A stretch of DNA of 64,000 bases, from positions 10,912,001-10,976,000 of the forward strand of contig OW051492.1 in NCBI GenBank assembly GCA_932521035.1. The letters are read 5' to 3'. The translations under genes were made by a program, and so were the position numbers. Origin of the DNA: Oscheius dolichura (lineage: Eukaryota; Nematoda; Chromadorea; Rhabditida; Rhabditidae). Numbering within the stretch: the first letter of the stretch is position 1; each line of letters begins with the position of its first letter. This document shows positions 1 through 8,503 of this stretch, piece after piece. The notes beneath the pieces were generated by a model. That model made no database searches. It had not been told where the DNA came from and worked only from the letters and a program-made list of their open reading frames with translations.

Positions 1-1097
1 CGAATATTTTACTACTTGAAGTCGTCGTTTCCTTTAGAAAAACGGTGTAGCCTCCCTTTTTCCTATTTATTTTCCTGAACGTGTTTATCTTTCAAATAAC
101 AACTGCTCGGGGACAGACAGCTGGATTTCGAACGAAAACTTTAGAAAAGTTGGTACTTTATCTTTTTTCCCTTTGAATCGCCATTTTTTACTTGTTGCTA
201 GCCTGTTGATCTTCCGATTTTCTACTCTTTCTATGTTAGAATGACCTCATTTTGAATTCTCATTGCCATGGAGAGGTCTCTCAATGGTCTGGTGGGGGGA
301 AGGATGTTTGAACACTTTGCATCGCGTTTCGAACGGAATTCTTGTTGGTATTCTATTCTACAGACCAGGGGCTACCTGATTTCATCGTTAGAATGAAGAT
401 TTTTGTCCAAATTTTGTAGAGCTCGAGATTTTTTGGTTTTCTTTGCTCGATTTGGGTAAAACTGGACCAAAAACCCTGCCCTTCGCTATAATCTCTGCTC
501 TGAGGACAATAAGTCGTAACCCTTGATCTGTTGTTTAGTTGAGGATCCCGGTGGGACCCCGTTCCTTTCGAAATACTTTAAAATCTCCAGCCGTTAGCTA
601 TTTTGCCGTCCTTTCTTACTCCCACCTCCCTATCCTGAGTACACAATTATCCGCTTTCCTGCACCCGTAAAGTCTCGGCAGGAGGACCATTTTTATTCAA
701 AACAATTACAAAACTGCGTCACCTTAATATCTTTGCCCTGCCGAGACTTTACGGGTGCAGGGGATCGGGCTATCGAGGACCGAGTCTGTCCTGACTGGTA
801 TCCCTAATTTCTCCTGTTGGGATTAATCCTCTGGTTCCCATTTTTGGTTTCTTCGATTCCAATCACTGGTTGGTTCTTTGTGGTTCTCTCTCACTCTCTT
901 TTTTTTGCCATTTCCGTTCACTTTCGCTGCCATTTTTCTGGGGCAATCGTCCCCCAAACTGGTAACCAACCAGCCAGCCACTTCCCCGTTCGTGCCCGCC
1001 TTTGATCAGTCGCACTCTTGAATTCGCCTCCGTTTAGGTTCGCCGTTCCTTTCTTTTCTCCTTCAAACATGTACAACAACGTTCTCTTTCAGATAAG
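1..1097. other. 5' flank of serpin gene, no gene recognised
   Basis: I see no convincing coding exon here. The stretch holds one complete hairpin repeat at about 657-763. Just before the serpin start there is a polypyrimidine tract with a 3' splice site ending at base 1092, six bases before the ATG. No in-frame upstream coding exon joins to it, so it is best read as an outron with a spliced-leader acceptor. The promoter is presumably in this region, but no specific element can be called. Confidence 0.5.
657..763. repeat. Hairpin repeat, family 1 (MITE-like)
   Basis: Inverted arms of about 25 bases (TGCACCCGTAAAGTCTCGGC and its complement) flank a ~55-base centre. The same arms recur at least eight more times in the window, in introns and spacers. 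This is an AT/GC-mixed non-coding palindrome with no ORF, consistent with a short non-autonomous DNA transposon. Confidence 0.75.
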
Positions 1098-2341
1098 ATG
1101 CCCCTTCTCAACTCTTCTACTGATTTTGGACTGAATCTCCTGAAGCAGACCAAGGAGGACGAGTCCGTCGTCATCTCGCCCCTCTCCATCTCGCTGGCCT
1201 TGGCTCTGGTTCATGCCGGAGCTAATGGAAAGACCAAGGAACAAATCAGGGAGGCTCTGGCTAAAGGTTAGCATTAGAAAAATACCAATTTTGGACCAAA
1301 TCCCTGTCTCCAAGGGAAATTGGGCCTCTATCCTTTATTCGAGGCTACTCGCAGGTCCTGGAGCGATTTCAAGTCTCGTAACAAGCCATTCATGCTTTTG
1401 GGATCAGTATTTCGCTTCAGGACCCTTGTTAGAGTCATAGAAAGGTAAAATACCCGGAAAATTAGGGCCGAGAACATTCCTAATGGAGGATATTTCCAGG
1501 ATCAACTGATGACCAGCTGATTGAGTACTACAAGCAGATCGGCACGACCATTATGAACAGCGACAAGGTCAAATTCCTCGTGGCCAATCGGATGTACATA
1601 AAAGAAGACTTCGACGTGAAGCACAGCTATTTGGAGACGATTTCGAAGAATTATCAAGCAACGGCTGAGTCGCTGAACTTCAACGAGGGACAGAAATGCG
1701 CTGATCATGTCAACGGCTTCGTCAGCGAGGTCACCCATAAAATGATCAAGGAACTCGTCAAGGAGGACACTTTCCAAGGTCTGTTTGAGTTATTTTAAAA
1801 AATAGACGGAGAATTTCCAGATGCCGTTGCTCTCCTGGTCAATGCCATCTACCTGGATGCCAAGTGGCGCTCCCCGTTCACTTCTGACATGACCCGCGAG
1901 GGTGACTTCCATATTTCTGAAGGGAAGACCAAGAAGGTCGAATATCTGAACGAGACGGAGGTTCACCGTCTTTATGGAGAGACGGACGAGGCCGAGATCC
2001 TGACTCTGAAGTACGAGGACGAGGCATTCACCTTCTCCATCATCCTGCCCAAGGAGAGATTCGGACTGGCCAAGCTGAGGGCCGGCTTGACGGGCGAGAA
2101 GCTCCAGAAGATGCTGGGCAGTGTCAAGGACACATACATCAATGTTAGTTACAGTATTCCGGCCCACAAAAATAGTGGTTTTTAGATAAAGTTCCCGAAG
2201 TTCAAGATCGAGAAGGAGCTGAACCTCAACGACGCATTGAAAGCTCTGGGAGTTGAGGATGTCTTCACCGACCAGGCTGACCTCACTGGAATTGCTAACA
2301 ATATCTATGTCTCTGACGCTGTGCACAAGGCCGTCATTGAG
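1098..2341 (+). CDS. Serpin, constant exons 1-4 (shared body of all isoforms)
   Basis: These exons encode the common scaffold of a serine/cysteine protease inhibitor. They lie at 1098-1266, 1500-1778, 1821-2143 and 2186-2341, phases agree, and together they give about 309 residues. Family hallmarks are visible: the helix B motif VISPLSISLALAL near residue 25, NAIYLDAKW in the middle, FSIILPKE, and KFPKFKIEKELNL leading into strand s5A. Exon 4 ends in VHKAVIE, just before the reactive-loop hinge, so the loop and C-terminus must come from a downstream cassette. With a cassette the total is about 361-379 residues, the usual serpin size. There is no signal peptide, so the product is probably intracellular (clade B-like). 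The start is preceded by a splice acceptor ending at 1092, which suggests trans-splicing. Confidence 0.9.
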
Positions 2342-2839
2342 GTGGGTACTTTTCCGTCACTTTGACCCTTGCTTTCGACTCTAATCCTTTTTTGTGAGCT
2401 TTTTGGACTGGAAGTGGGGTATCGTTAGGAGTTTCCTGATCCATTTTTTAGTCCTTTTTCTTCCCTGTTTCAGTGACTTTTCCCTCCAGGACTTTTTAAG
2501 ATACTATCTATTTGTTTCATGGACTACTGTAGGTGCGAAAGAGACAATACAATCAGCTGCCGAGATTATACGGGTGCGGGGACTTTGAAACTAACTCTAG
2601 TTCGGGTTAGTAAGGCGCTTTTTCGGTGCAATAGGCCTATTTTTGGCATACTGTAATTCGTATATTGTGACTATTGCACCGAGAAAGCGCAAAGGTGGCG
2701 CGCTTTCCTCAACAATGCGCCTTACTGGCCCGCGCTTGGGGTATTCCGGTTTTAAGACTAATTTAGCCTATAGATTTTGTTTTATTGACTCTTTTCTGTT
2801 GGTTGTGATCATAAAATAGAGCAAAAAGATTGATTGTAG
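2342..2839 (+). other. Serpin intron before the first cassette, with two repeat insertions
   Basis: No coding exon is recognised. A half copy of hairpin family 1 lies near 2553-2583 and a full family 2 palindrome at 2605-2734. A splice acceptor ending TGTAG precedes cassette 1. Confidence 0.6.
2605..2734. repeat. Palindromic repeat, family 2
   Basis: Arms built on AGTAAGGCGC and CGGTGCAATAG pair with their complements at the other end (GCGCCTTACT). Further copies lie near 17289, 18314, 19636 and 32758. Each is about 130-190 bases and non-coding, consistent with a second MITE-like family. Confidence 0.75.
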
Positions 2840-3007
2840 GTCGACGAGGAGGGAACAAAGGCTGCCGCTACGACCACAGTTAAATTTGTGACGAAATGCC
2901 TCAGACCTCAGCCGGATGTCAACTTCTCCGCTGAACATCCCTTCACTTTTGTTCTCTGCCATCAGAATTCTGTCCTGTTTATCGGAAACTATAGCCACAG
3001 CTCTTAA
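2840..3007 (+). CDS. Serpin reactive-loop cassette 1
   Basis: An alternative 3'-terminal exon preceded by a TTGTAG acceptor. It starts with the hinge VDEEGTKAAAAT, where Gly, Thr and the small residues allow loop insertion, as in inhibitory serpins. Counting E as P17 puts Lys at P1 and Cys at P1'. The C-terminal strands follow (NFSAEHPF, then VLFIGN) and a stop after 55 residues. It joins exon 4 in frame (GAG to GTC). A Lys P1 suggests a trypsin-like target, which is inference only. Confidence 0.85.
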   Translation, partial: VDEEGTKAAATTTVKFVTKCLRPQPDVNFSAEHPFTFVLCHQNSVLFIGNYSHSS

Positions 3008-3055
3008 TTTTTTTTCTCTCATCTAGTAAAAAATTGTTAAAATGGATGGTTGTAG

Positions 3056-3214
3056 GTCGATGAGGAGGGAACCAAGGCGGCGGCGGCGACGGCGATGAAG
3101 TTCTCCCTCGAATGTATGAGACCTGAACCGGAGGTCTCCTTCTCGGCTGATCATCCCTTCCTCTATGTTCTCACTCACGGTAGCCATGTTGTTTTCTCCG
3201 GGTTCTTCTATTGA
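3056..3214 (+). CDS. Serpin reactive-loop cassette 2
   Basis: A second terminal exon 48 bases after the stop of cassette 1. It encodes 52 residues with the same hinge VDEEGTKAAAAT. By position P1 is Glu and P1' Cys, followed by MRPEPEV and FSADHPFLYVL. Ends GFFY before the stop. It is in frame with exon 4. Confidence 0.85.
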   Translation, partial: VDEEGTKAAAATAMKFSLECMRPEPEVSFSADHPFLYVLTHGSHVVFSGFFY

Positions 3215-3431
3215 ACTAGTCATAACGTGATCTTTTTTTCTCGCAGTTGTAGTTATCTTTGTTCCGAATGAAGTCTTTTCGTTGTCGTCTGTGCCACTCT
3301 CCTCTCTTCGTCGTAAACGTCTTTTCAATGGATTTCTTTTAATTATTTTTGGTTACAGTAATACAACGCCCAGTTCAAGCCATAGTTAACCTAAAAATTA
3401 AGTCTAGCCGTTAAAAATTGGACGTTTGTAG

Positions 3432-3599
3432 GTCGACGAGGAGGGAACAAAGGCGGCGGCGGCGACGGCGGTTAGAATGGTTCCCTGCTGCCTCAGACCC
3501 CCACCAGAAGTCAACTTCACCGCTGATCATCACTTTCTTTATGTCCTCACCTATCAGAATTATGTTATATTTACTGGGCATTTCAATCACACGACTTAA
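3432..3599 (+). CDS. Serpin reactive-loop cassette 3
   Basis: A terminal exon of 55 residues with hinge VDEEGTKAAAAT. P1 and P1' are both Cys by position counting, followed by LRPPPEVNFTADHHF. Ends with TGHFNHTT. It is in frame with exon 4 and has a TTTGTAG acceptor. Confidence 0.85.
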   Translation, partial: VDEEGTKAAAATAVRMVPCCLRPPPEVNFTADHHFLYVLTYQNYVIFTGHFNHTT

Positions 3600-3675
3600 T
3601 TTTCCCCTGTCGCACGAGCCAGCCTCCGAAACCTCATCCCTTGATAAATGTTGATATCCCCTATCAAATTTCTAG

Positions 3676-3834
3676 GTCGACGAGGCGGGTACAAAAGCCG
3701 CCGCAGCTACTGGGATTAGAATGATGCTGCTGTGCTCTAAACCCCGACCAAAAGTCAACTTCTTGGCTAATCATCCCTTTATTTATGTCCTCAGCTACCA
3801 GAGTTCTGTTATTTTTACTGGGCAATTTAATTAA
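3676..3834 (+). CDS. Serpin reactive-loop cassette 4
   Basis: A terminal exon of 52 residues. The hinge is VDEAGTKAAAAT, so P16 is Ala instead of Glu. P1 is Leu and P1' Cys by position, then SKPRPKVNF. The conserved shutter-adjacent segment reads LANHPF, with Asn replacing the usual Asp. AATAAA-like sequence about 45 bases downstream could serve as its poly(A) signal. Confidence 0.82.
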   Translation, partial: VDEAGTKAAAATGIRMMLLCSKPRPKVNFLANHPFIYVLSYQSSVIFTGQFN

Positions 3835-3997
3835 CACCTCTTGTTTAACTTTTCTGTTTATCTACCGTAATCTCTCTAATAAACCGTCCAGCTCCTTCCA
3901 AGCTTTATTAATAGTTCCATTGGCCGGTTTAAACCGTTCCCGAGGCTGTCTGGGTCCCGGCACTAAAGGGTTTCTCTTAAAAAATGGGCGTTTGTAG

Positions 3998-4107
3998 GTC
4001 GACGAGGAGGGAACAAAAGCCGCTTCTCCGCTGATCATCCCTTTATTTTTGTCCATTCCCATAAGAATTATATTATTTTTACTGGGCATTTTAACCGCTC
4101 CCATTAG
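3998..4107 (+). pseudogene. Broken serpin cassette 5 (internal deletion, frameshift)
   Basis: The exon starts normally (acceptor TTTGTAG, hinge VDEEGTKAA). After the second Ala codon, sequence that should encode the bait residues and PxxV region is missing. The DNA resumes at TTCTCCGCTGATCATCCC, the ADHPF region, in a different frame. Compared with cassettes 1 and 6 roughly 50 bases are lost. Splicing to it would give a frameshifted tail with no reactive loop. The downstream part still reads SADHPFIFV in the shifted frame up to a TAG at 4105. I read it as a recently inactivated cassette. Confidence 0.8.
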
Positions 4108-4201
4108 TTTTCCTCCCTACATACCTCTGAAAACTAACTATTCTCGTTTTTTTGTTCCTAGTTGTTCCTCTCGTCATCCTTGATATCCTATCAATTTGTA
4201 G

Positions 4202-4360
4202 GTCGACGAGGAAGGAACAAAAGCCGCTGCCGCTACCTCCATTAAATGTGTACCCTACTGCCTTAGGCAGCCACCAAAAGTCAACTTCTCCGCTGATCAT
4301 CCCTTCATTTATGTCCTCTGCTATCAGAATTCTGTTGTTTTCATGGGACAGTACATTTGA
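4202..4360 (+). CDS. Serpin reactive-loop cassette 6
   Basis: A terminal exon of 52 residues with hinge VDEEGTKAAAAT. P1 is Tyr and P1' Cys by position, followed by LRQPPKVNFSADHPF. Ends FMGQYI. In frame with exon 4. An aromatic P1 suggests a chymotrypsin-like target (inference). Confidence 0.85.
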   Translation, partial: VDEEGTKAAAATSIKCVPYCLRQPPKVNFSADHPFIYVLCYQNSVVFMGQYI

Positions 4361-4499
4361 GGCTCTTTATTCCATCCAATACTTACCGTATTTCTTCTAT
4401 AGCCTCTGTTTGATAATCTGTTTTGAGTAAATATTCACTCTGGGTCATTTTTCTTTCATTTATTGGACGTTTCCATCCCTTCCTTCTCATTTTTTCTAG

Positions 4500-4658
4500 G
4501 TGGATGAAGAGGGAACAAAAGCCGCAGCCGCTACTGGGATGTGTTTTGCTGATTGCCGTAAACCGGCTCCTAAAGTCAGCTTCGCCGCTGATCATTCCTT
4601 CCTTTATGCTCTTTGCCGCCAGAATTCTACTCTTTTTATGGGACAATTTAGTCCCTGA
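4500..4658 (+). CDS. Serpin reactive-loop cassette 7
   Basis: A terminal exon of 52 residues. The acceptor changes to TTCTAG and the exon begins GTGGATGAAG, the form used by later cassettes. Hinge VDEEGTKAAAAT. P1 is Cys and P1' Arg by position, then KPAPKVSFAADHSF. Ends MGQFSP. Confidence 0.83.
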   Translation: MDEEGTKAAAATGMCFADCRKPAPKVSFAADHSFLYALCRQNSTLFMGQFSP

Positions 4659-5046
4659 TCCTAATTAAAGTGGATTTTTATCATCTTCTCTTCTTTTGAA
4701 TTCCTAGAGCCTCTATTTTGAACAACGACCATCAATCTGTCTAATTGTCGGCTCGGTCCTTGATAATCCGATCCCCCTGCACCCGTAAAGTCTCGGCAGG
4801 AGGGTCGTCTTTATTCAAAACTGTTACAAAACAATGGCACCTTTATATCTTTGTCTTGACAAGCCTTTGCGGGTCCAGGGGATCGGAATATAAAGGGCCG
4901 AACCTATTCTTCCTCCTCATTCGGTCCTCTTGACCTTTTTGACCATTTTTGACGGAAATTCGGCAGCAGTCGTCTTCAAGAGCAATAAACCAACTAGCTC
5001 GCACCCTAACATGGTTAAAAAGCGGTCAAAAAGGCCAAAATTGTAG
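4659..5046 (+). other. Spacer between cassettes 7 and 8 with a hairpin insertion
   Basis: No coding exon. It contains a family 1 hairpin at about 4770-4886 whose right arm is mutated. The flanks GATCCCC and GGGGATCGG extend the palindrome, a longer-arm subtype also seen near 5790, 33533 and 39790. Confidence 0.65.
4770..4886. repeat. Hairpin repeat, family 1 (long-arm subtype, degraded right arm)
   Basis: The left arm matches TGCACCCGTAAAGTCTCGGC. The right arm carries several substitutions (CTTTGCGGGTCCAGG). Confidence 0.7.
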
Positions 5047-5259
5047 GTCCACGAGGAGGGAACCACCGCGGCTGCTGGCACCTTGATAGAGTCCGATATG
5101 TTAGGTTGCTGCCCCGATGGAAAACGTCTCAGACCCAAATACTTCGATGTTAATCACCAGTTCCTGTTTGTTCTCACTTATCACGGCCATATTGCTTTTG
5201 CTGCTCTGTATCGAGTCCGAGACCGAGGGCCTTTCCCTATACCTGAATCAGAATATTAG
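5047..5259 (+). CDS. Serpin reactive-loop cassette 8 (divergent, long tail)
   Basis: The most divergent intact cassette, at 70 residues. The hinge is VHEEGTTAAAGT, with Gly at P9. P1 is Leu and P1' Gly by position, followed by a CC pair and GKRLRPKYFDVNHQF. After the final strand there is an extra hydrophilic C-terminal tail of about 15 residues (ending PESEY) absent from other cassettes. It is in frame with exon 4. The altered hinge might slow loop insertion, so inhibitory function is less certain. Confidence 0.78.
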   Translation, partial: VHEEGTTAAAGTLIESDMLGCCPDGKRLRPKYFDVNHQFLFVLTYHGHIAFAALYRVRDRGPFPIPESEY

Positions 5260-5410
5260 ATTACTGTAGCCTCCATTTTCTACACCATATTCCATATCAT
5301 TTTAAAATTTTCTCAGGAAGGTGTGGGGCAATCACAATAAAACTAACACTACACTCTCTTCTGTTCTCTTCAGTTCGTTTTTCTGTTCTAAAAAATTGGA
5401 TAATTTCTAG

Positions 5411-5569
5411 GTGGACGAGGAAGGAACCAAGGCAGCGGCTGCGACTAGTCTGAAATTCTTCCTCTGCAGTCTGCGCTCTGAAAGGCCCAAATATTTTGAC
5501 GTTGAATGGCCGTTTCTTTATGTTCTGGCCCATGAGAATCACATCTTATTTTTGGGAACATTCCATTAG
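5411..5569 (+). CDS. Serpin reactive-loop cassette 9
   Basis: A terminal exon of 52 residues with hinge VDEEGTKAAAAT. P1 is Cys and P1' Ser by position, then LRSERPKYFDVEWPF. The PKYFDV segment links it to cassette 8, so the two probably derive from one duplication. Ends LFLGTFH. Confidence 0.84.
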   Translation: MDEEGTKAAAATSLKFFLCSLRSERPKYFDVEWPFLYVLAHENHILFLGTFH

Positions 5570-6070
5570 TTATGATTTCGTTATGGGACCTTTTGCTCCA
5601 GTTTATTGGTCTCTAGACGAATATGTACCTTTATTATGGTTAAAACGAGCTTATTCCTTTCGGGACCTGTTTAGCAGGCTTCCTCTGCCTTAAAATTACT
5701 GTAGTTTCAAAATTCTGGTCATTTCCTACCGTATTTTCCCGGTTATTCGAAGCTTGATTGTATTCCCGCCTATTTTTTGCCCTATGTCTTCGATAGTCCG
5801 ATCTCCTGCACCCGTAAAGTCTCGGCAGGACAAAGGTATAAAGGCGTTACAGTTCTGTACCAGCTTTGGATAAAGATGATCTTCCTGCCGAGACTTTACG
5901 GGGGCAGGGAATCAGACAATCGAGGGCCGAACCTCTTGATTTGTCCTCCCAGCTTGCAGTCCGTAATAAATGGATTTTACCACTTGAAATTGTCATTTTT
6001 CACGGGAAAACTTATTAATTAAAAAGTTTCTTTCTACAGTAAACTAACAACTCATTTTCCTATTTACCAG
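5570..6070 (+). other. Spacer between cassettes 9 and 10
   Basis: No coding exon recognised. A family 1 hairpin of the long-arm subtype lies at about 5788-5925. A 3' splice site ending ACCAG precedes cassette 10. Confidence 0.6.
5788..5925. repeat. Hairpin repeat, family 1 (long-arm subtype)
   Basis: TGCACCCGTAAAGTCTCGGC and its near-complement, with extended outer arms (CGATAGTCCGAT against ATCAGACAATCG). Confidence 0.75.
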
Positions 6071-6238
6071 GTGGATGAGAAAGGAGTCAAAGCCGCCGCC
6101 GCCACGGTTGTCCACATGTGTAGGAAGCGCTGTGCCCCTGTGAGACCGCAGCCGCGTGTCTTCGTCGCTGACCGTCCCTTCCTCTACTGTACTTCTCACA
6201 ATGGATACATCCTTTTCCATGGACAGTTCTTTGCCTAA
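6071..6238 (+). CDS. Serpin reactive-loop cassette 10 (basic)
   Basis: A terminal exon of 55 residues. Hinge VDEKGVKAAAAT has Val at P14, as in cassettes 11 and 12, so these three form a subgroup. The bait region is HMCRKRCAPVRPQPR, with Lys at P1 and Arg at P1' by position. Ends LFHGQFFA. An AATAAA signal lies about 100 bases downstream. Confidence 0.84.
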   Translation: MDEKGVKAAAATVVHMCRKRCAPVRPQPRVFVADRPFLYCTSHNGYILFHGQFFA

Positions 6239-6516
6239 AGCTCCCTGGATTACTGTATTGCTGCCATTTCAAGCCGTCTCTCTCGCTTCATAATGCTATT
6301 TCTAGTCATAACTGCCATATTTCGTATGCTTTGGGAAATAAATATATCTCTGAGTAGTTTTCTTCCTCCTCTTCTTAATTGCTTGGTTCTTGTGGTGAAA
6401 AATTGAAGAAAATGGATGAAAATACCGTCATTTCAAGGTTTTATCGCTTTTCCCGGGTAATTCCGCGTTCCTCTCCATTTTCTTCCAAATTTCAGAGAAA
6501 TTAACCCATTTTTCAG

Positions 6517-6684
6517 GTGGATGAGAGCGGAGTAAAAGCAGCCGCAGCCACGAGAGTAAGTGTGGAACGATGCCGGCGGGTAAAGCGACCAAAAGTTGGG
6601 AACTTCACTGCCGACCATCCATTCCTCTATGTCACCTCATTCAGAAGCCGCATTCTCTTCCTGGGACAATTTTTTACTTCCTAA
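6517..6684 (+). CDS. Serpin reactive-loop cassette 11 (furin-like bait RRVKR)
   Basis: A terminal exon of 55 residues with hinge VDESGVKAAAAT. The loop then reads RVSVERCRRVKRPKV. RRVKR fits the RxKR recognition pattern of furin/kexin proprotein convertases, although by strict counting P1 falls at the Cys just before it. It continues NFTADHPFLYV and ends LGQFFTS. An AATAAA signal follows at about 6774. A convertase target is inferred by analogy with insect Spn4 isoforms, whose bait is also polybasic. Confidence 0.84.
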   Translation: MDESGVKAAAATRVSVERCRRVKRPKVGNFTADHPFLYVTSFRSRILFLGQFFTS

Positions 6685-6954
6685 TACTGTATCTCACTGG
6701 TCTTTACCCTCCTACCTTTCTATATTATCCCCGTGTCACAAGTTTATTTCTCCATTTCTCCGCCAAATTTGAGAAATAAACATGTTTCTGACCCTTTTTC
6801 AAGCCTTTTCACATCTTCAGCTTGTTCTCCACTGAAAATATGCCCGGCTTAATTTTAAAATTTAAAATAATGAGGAAAAATACTCCTTTTTATTTTCTCC
6901 AGCCCTTTGTGCTCCATTTTGTCCAAAAAATCCATTGAAAAGATCTTTTCTCAG

Positions 6955-7116
6955 GTGGATGAGAAAGGAGTCGAAACCGCGGCAGCTACTGTTGTTGTTT
7001 TAAAGAAAAGACGAAGAATTAAACGGCCTAAACCAGAAAATTTCACAGCTGATCGTCCCTTCCTCTATCTGACTTCCCATCAGGGGTATATTCTCTTCCA
7101 GGGGCAATTCTACTAA
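6955..7116 (+). CDS. Serpin reactive-loop cassette 12 (polybasic bait)
   Basis: A terminal exon of 53 residues with hinge VDEKGVETAAAT. The bait VVVLKKRRRIKRPKP is strongly polybasic, with Arg at both P1 and P1' by position and RIKR just after. It continues NFTADRPFLYLTSHQ and ends FQGQFY. An AATAAA signal lies about 45 bases downstream. It is the only intact cassette without a Cys in the bait region. Confidence 0.84.
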   Translation: MDEKGVETAAATVVVLKKRRRIKRPKPENFTADRPFLYLTSHQGYILFQGQFY

Positions 7117-7234
7117 ACTTTCCCCCTGTTTCCATCACTGAATACTTTGTTTTCATGGTTACTAATAAATTCACTTTAATTTCCTGTGTTCGACAACTTT
7201 ATGGATTCTTCTATCCTCTAAAATCCCTATTAAG

Positions 7235-7336
7235 GTGGGTGAACTGGGAGTAAAAGCAGTCGCCGCTACGTATGTCTGTATGATGGGAAGCTGTCTGATT
7301 AATAAAAATTTAGGTCTGGTACTTTTGGTAGCGTGA
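7235..7336 (+). pseudogene. Truncated serpin cassette 13 (relic)
   Basis: Sequence starting VGELGVKAVAAT after an AAG acceptor clearly derives from a cassette hinge. After about 18 codons similarity is lost and there is no ADHPF region before a TGA at 7334. The Asp and Glu of the hinge are also lost. I read it as the decayed 3' end of the array. Confidence 0.65.
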
Positions 7337-7556
7337 GGAGGAATTGAGGAGGAATGGAGCCTCAAAGTTTCCCTTCCATAGGGACCCATCATCGTTTTCT
7401 TTAAAAATTATAAAAATGCCAGATTTTGGAGAAAAAGGCGTAAGTTCAAGTTTATTCCGTTTTTCACACCTTTTTGTTCCTGGCTAATGGTGGCAACCAA
7501 GCTAAAGACTCTCCCTGCGGCATTTTTTATAAATGTAGAGTAAAGTAAACGATTTA

Positions 7557-8291
7557 TTAAATCAACTCGTCACAGACCCTGATATCGCGAACGTCTGTGA
7601 AGTTCGTATCGCCACAAGCATCCACAAAAATCGCTTTTAATTCAGGGAATCTCGCTATTGTTTCAACATAACAACCGAGGTCATTAGATAGAAACTATAA
7701 CAGCTACAAAATAAACACTGTCTTCTAACCGTCCAATGAGTTCCATTATCGGTAATGTAGACGGTCACTTCCTGAGAAACGTCGATCTTGGGCACAGGAT
7801 CGGAATCAAAACAAAAGCTGCAATTCCAAGTTTTAAAAGCAAATAAAAGGTTTACGTTAAGCCTTCAGTTTTATAGTCGGCATCTTTGTGGGTACTGTAG
7901 ACTTGTTGTGTCTAAAACCCGATATATATGGGAAAGAGGGGTTATCAGCGGGCCGGGTCGAAGTTTCCGGATCCAGGTCGGCCCCGCTCATTGACAACCT
8001 TGAAAAGTATGTCGCTTACATTTTCATTCATGGCTAATAAGATGTATTGATTAAAGTTTTCCTGTAAAGATAAGCTCAAGCTGAAATTGAAAACTGCATG
8101 AACGTTCAATGGCTTACTGTAACTGTTGATAGCGAAACGTGATCCATTGCCCCAATTGAAACGAATTGTATGCAACGTTTACTGAAAGATTTTTCAGTTT
8201 TCTGAGTGGAAATATAAAACATACCCCATTCTGGTTGCCGCTCTGGTCTTGTAATTGAAAAGATGGTTAAAATGAGGAATAACTGCAGCAT
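7557..8291 (-). CDS. Unrecognised secreted protein, family 'DNGTHWT', copy 1
   Basis: Six exons on the minus strand join in phase: 8291-8225, 8181-8118, 8080-8020, 7911-7856, 7817-7730 and 7694-7557, giving 157 residues. The start is a hydrophobic leader (MLQLFLILTIFSI), so secretion is likely. The middle has beta-rich segments (SFQLGQWITFRYQQ, FNQYILLAMNEN). The C-terminal half carries CFDSDPVPKID, then VYITDNGTHWT, then a domain with spaced Cys (GCYVET, VDACGD, VCDELI). Copies 2-4 in this window share the exon plan. The N-terminal half is faintly reminiscent of galectin-like beta sandwiches, which is speculation. I cannot assign a function. Confidence 0.7.
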
Positions 8292-8503
8292 GGGAGAAAA
8301 AGGCTGCTGTAGAGGGGTCGGAAACCGAAATCTAATTTTCGGTGTCCATTGCTTCGGGTTATAAAACTTTCGGCTCTTATCCAAGTAAATCTATATTTAC
8401 TCAGGGAGCGTTCTTCTACAAATTCACGAAAAAGGCAGGATCACTACCAGAAACGGCAGTATTTTAATATAAGAAAATGACGAAGAGAAACGATTACTTT
8501 CAT

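Noticed and set aside
657..763. CRISPR-like or tandem repeat array from the recurring arms
   Set aside because: The repeats are dispersed inverted pairs, not regularly spaced direct repeats, and the host is a eukaryote.
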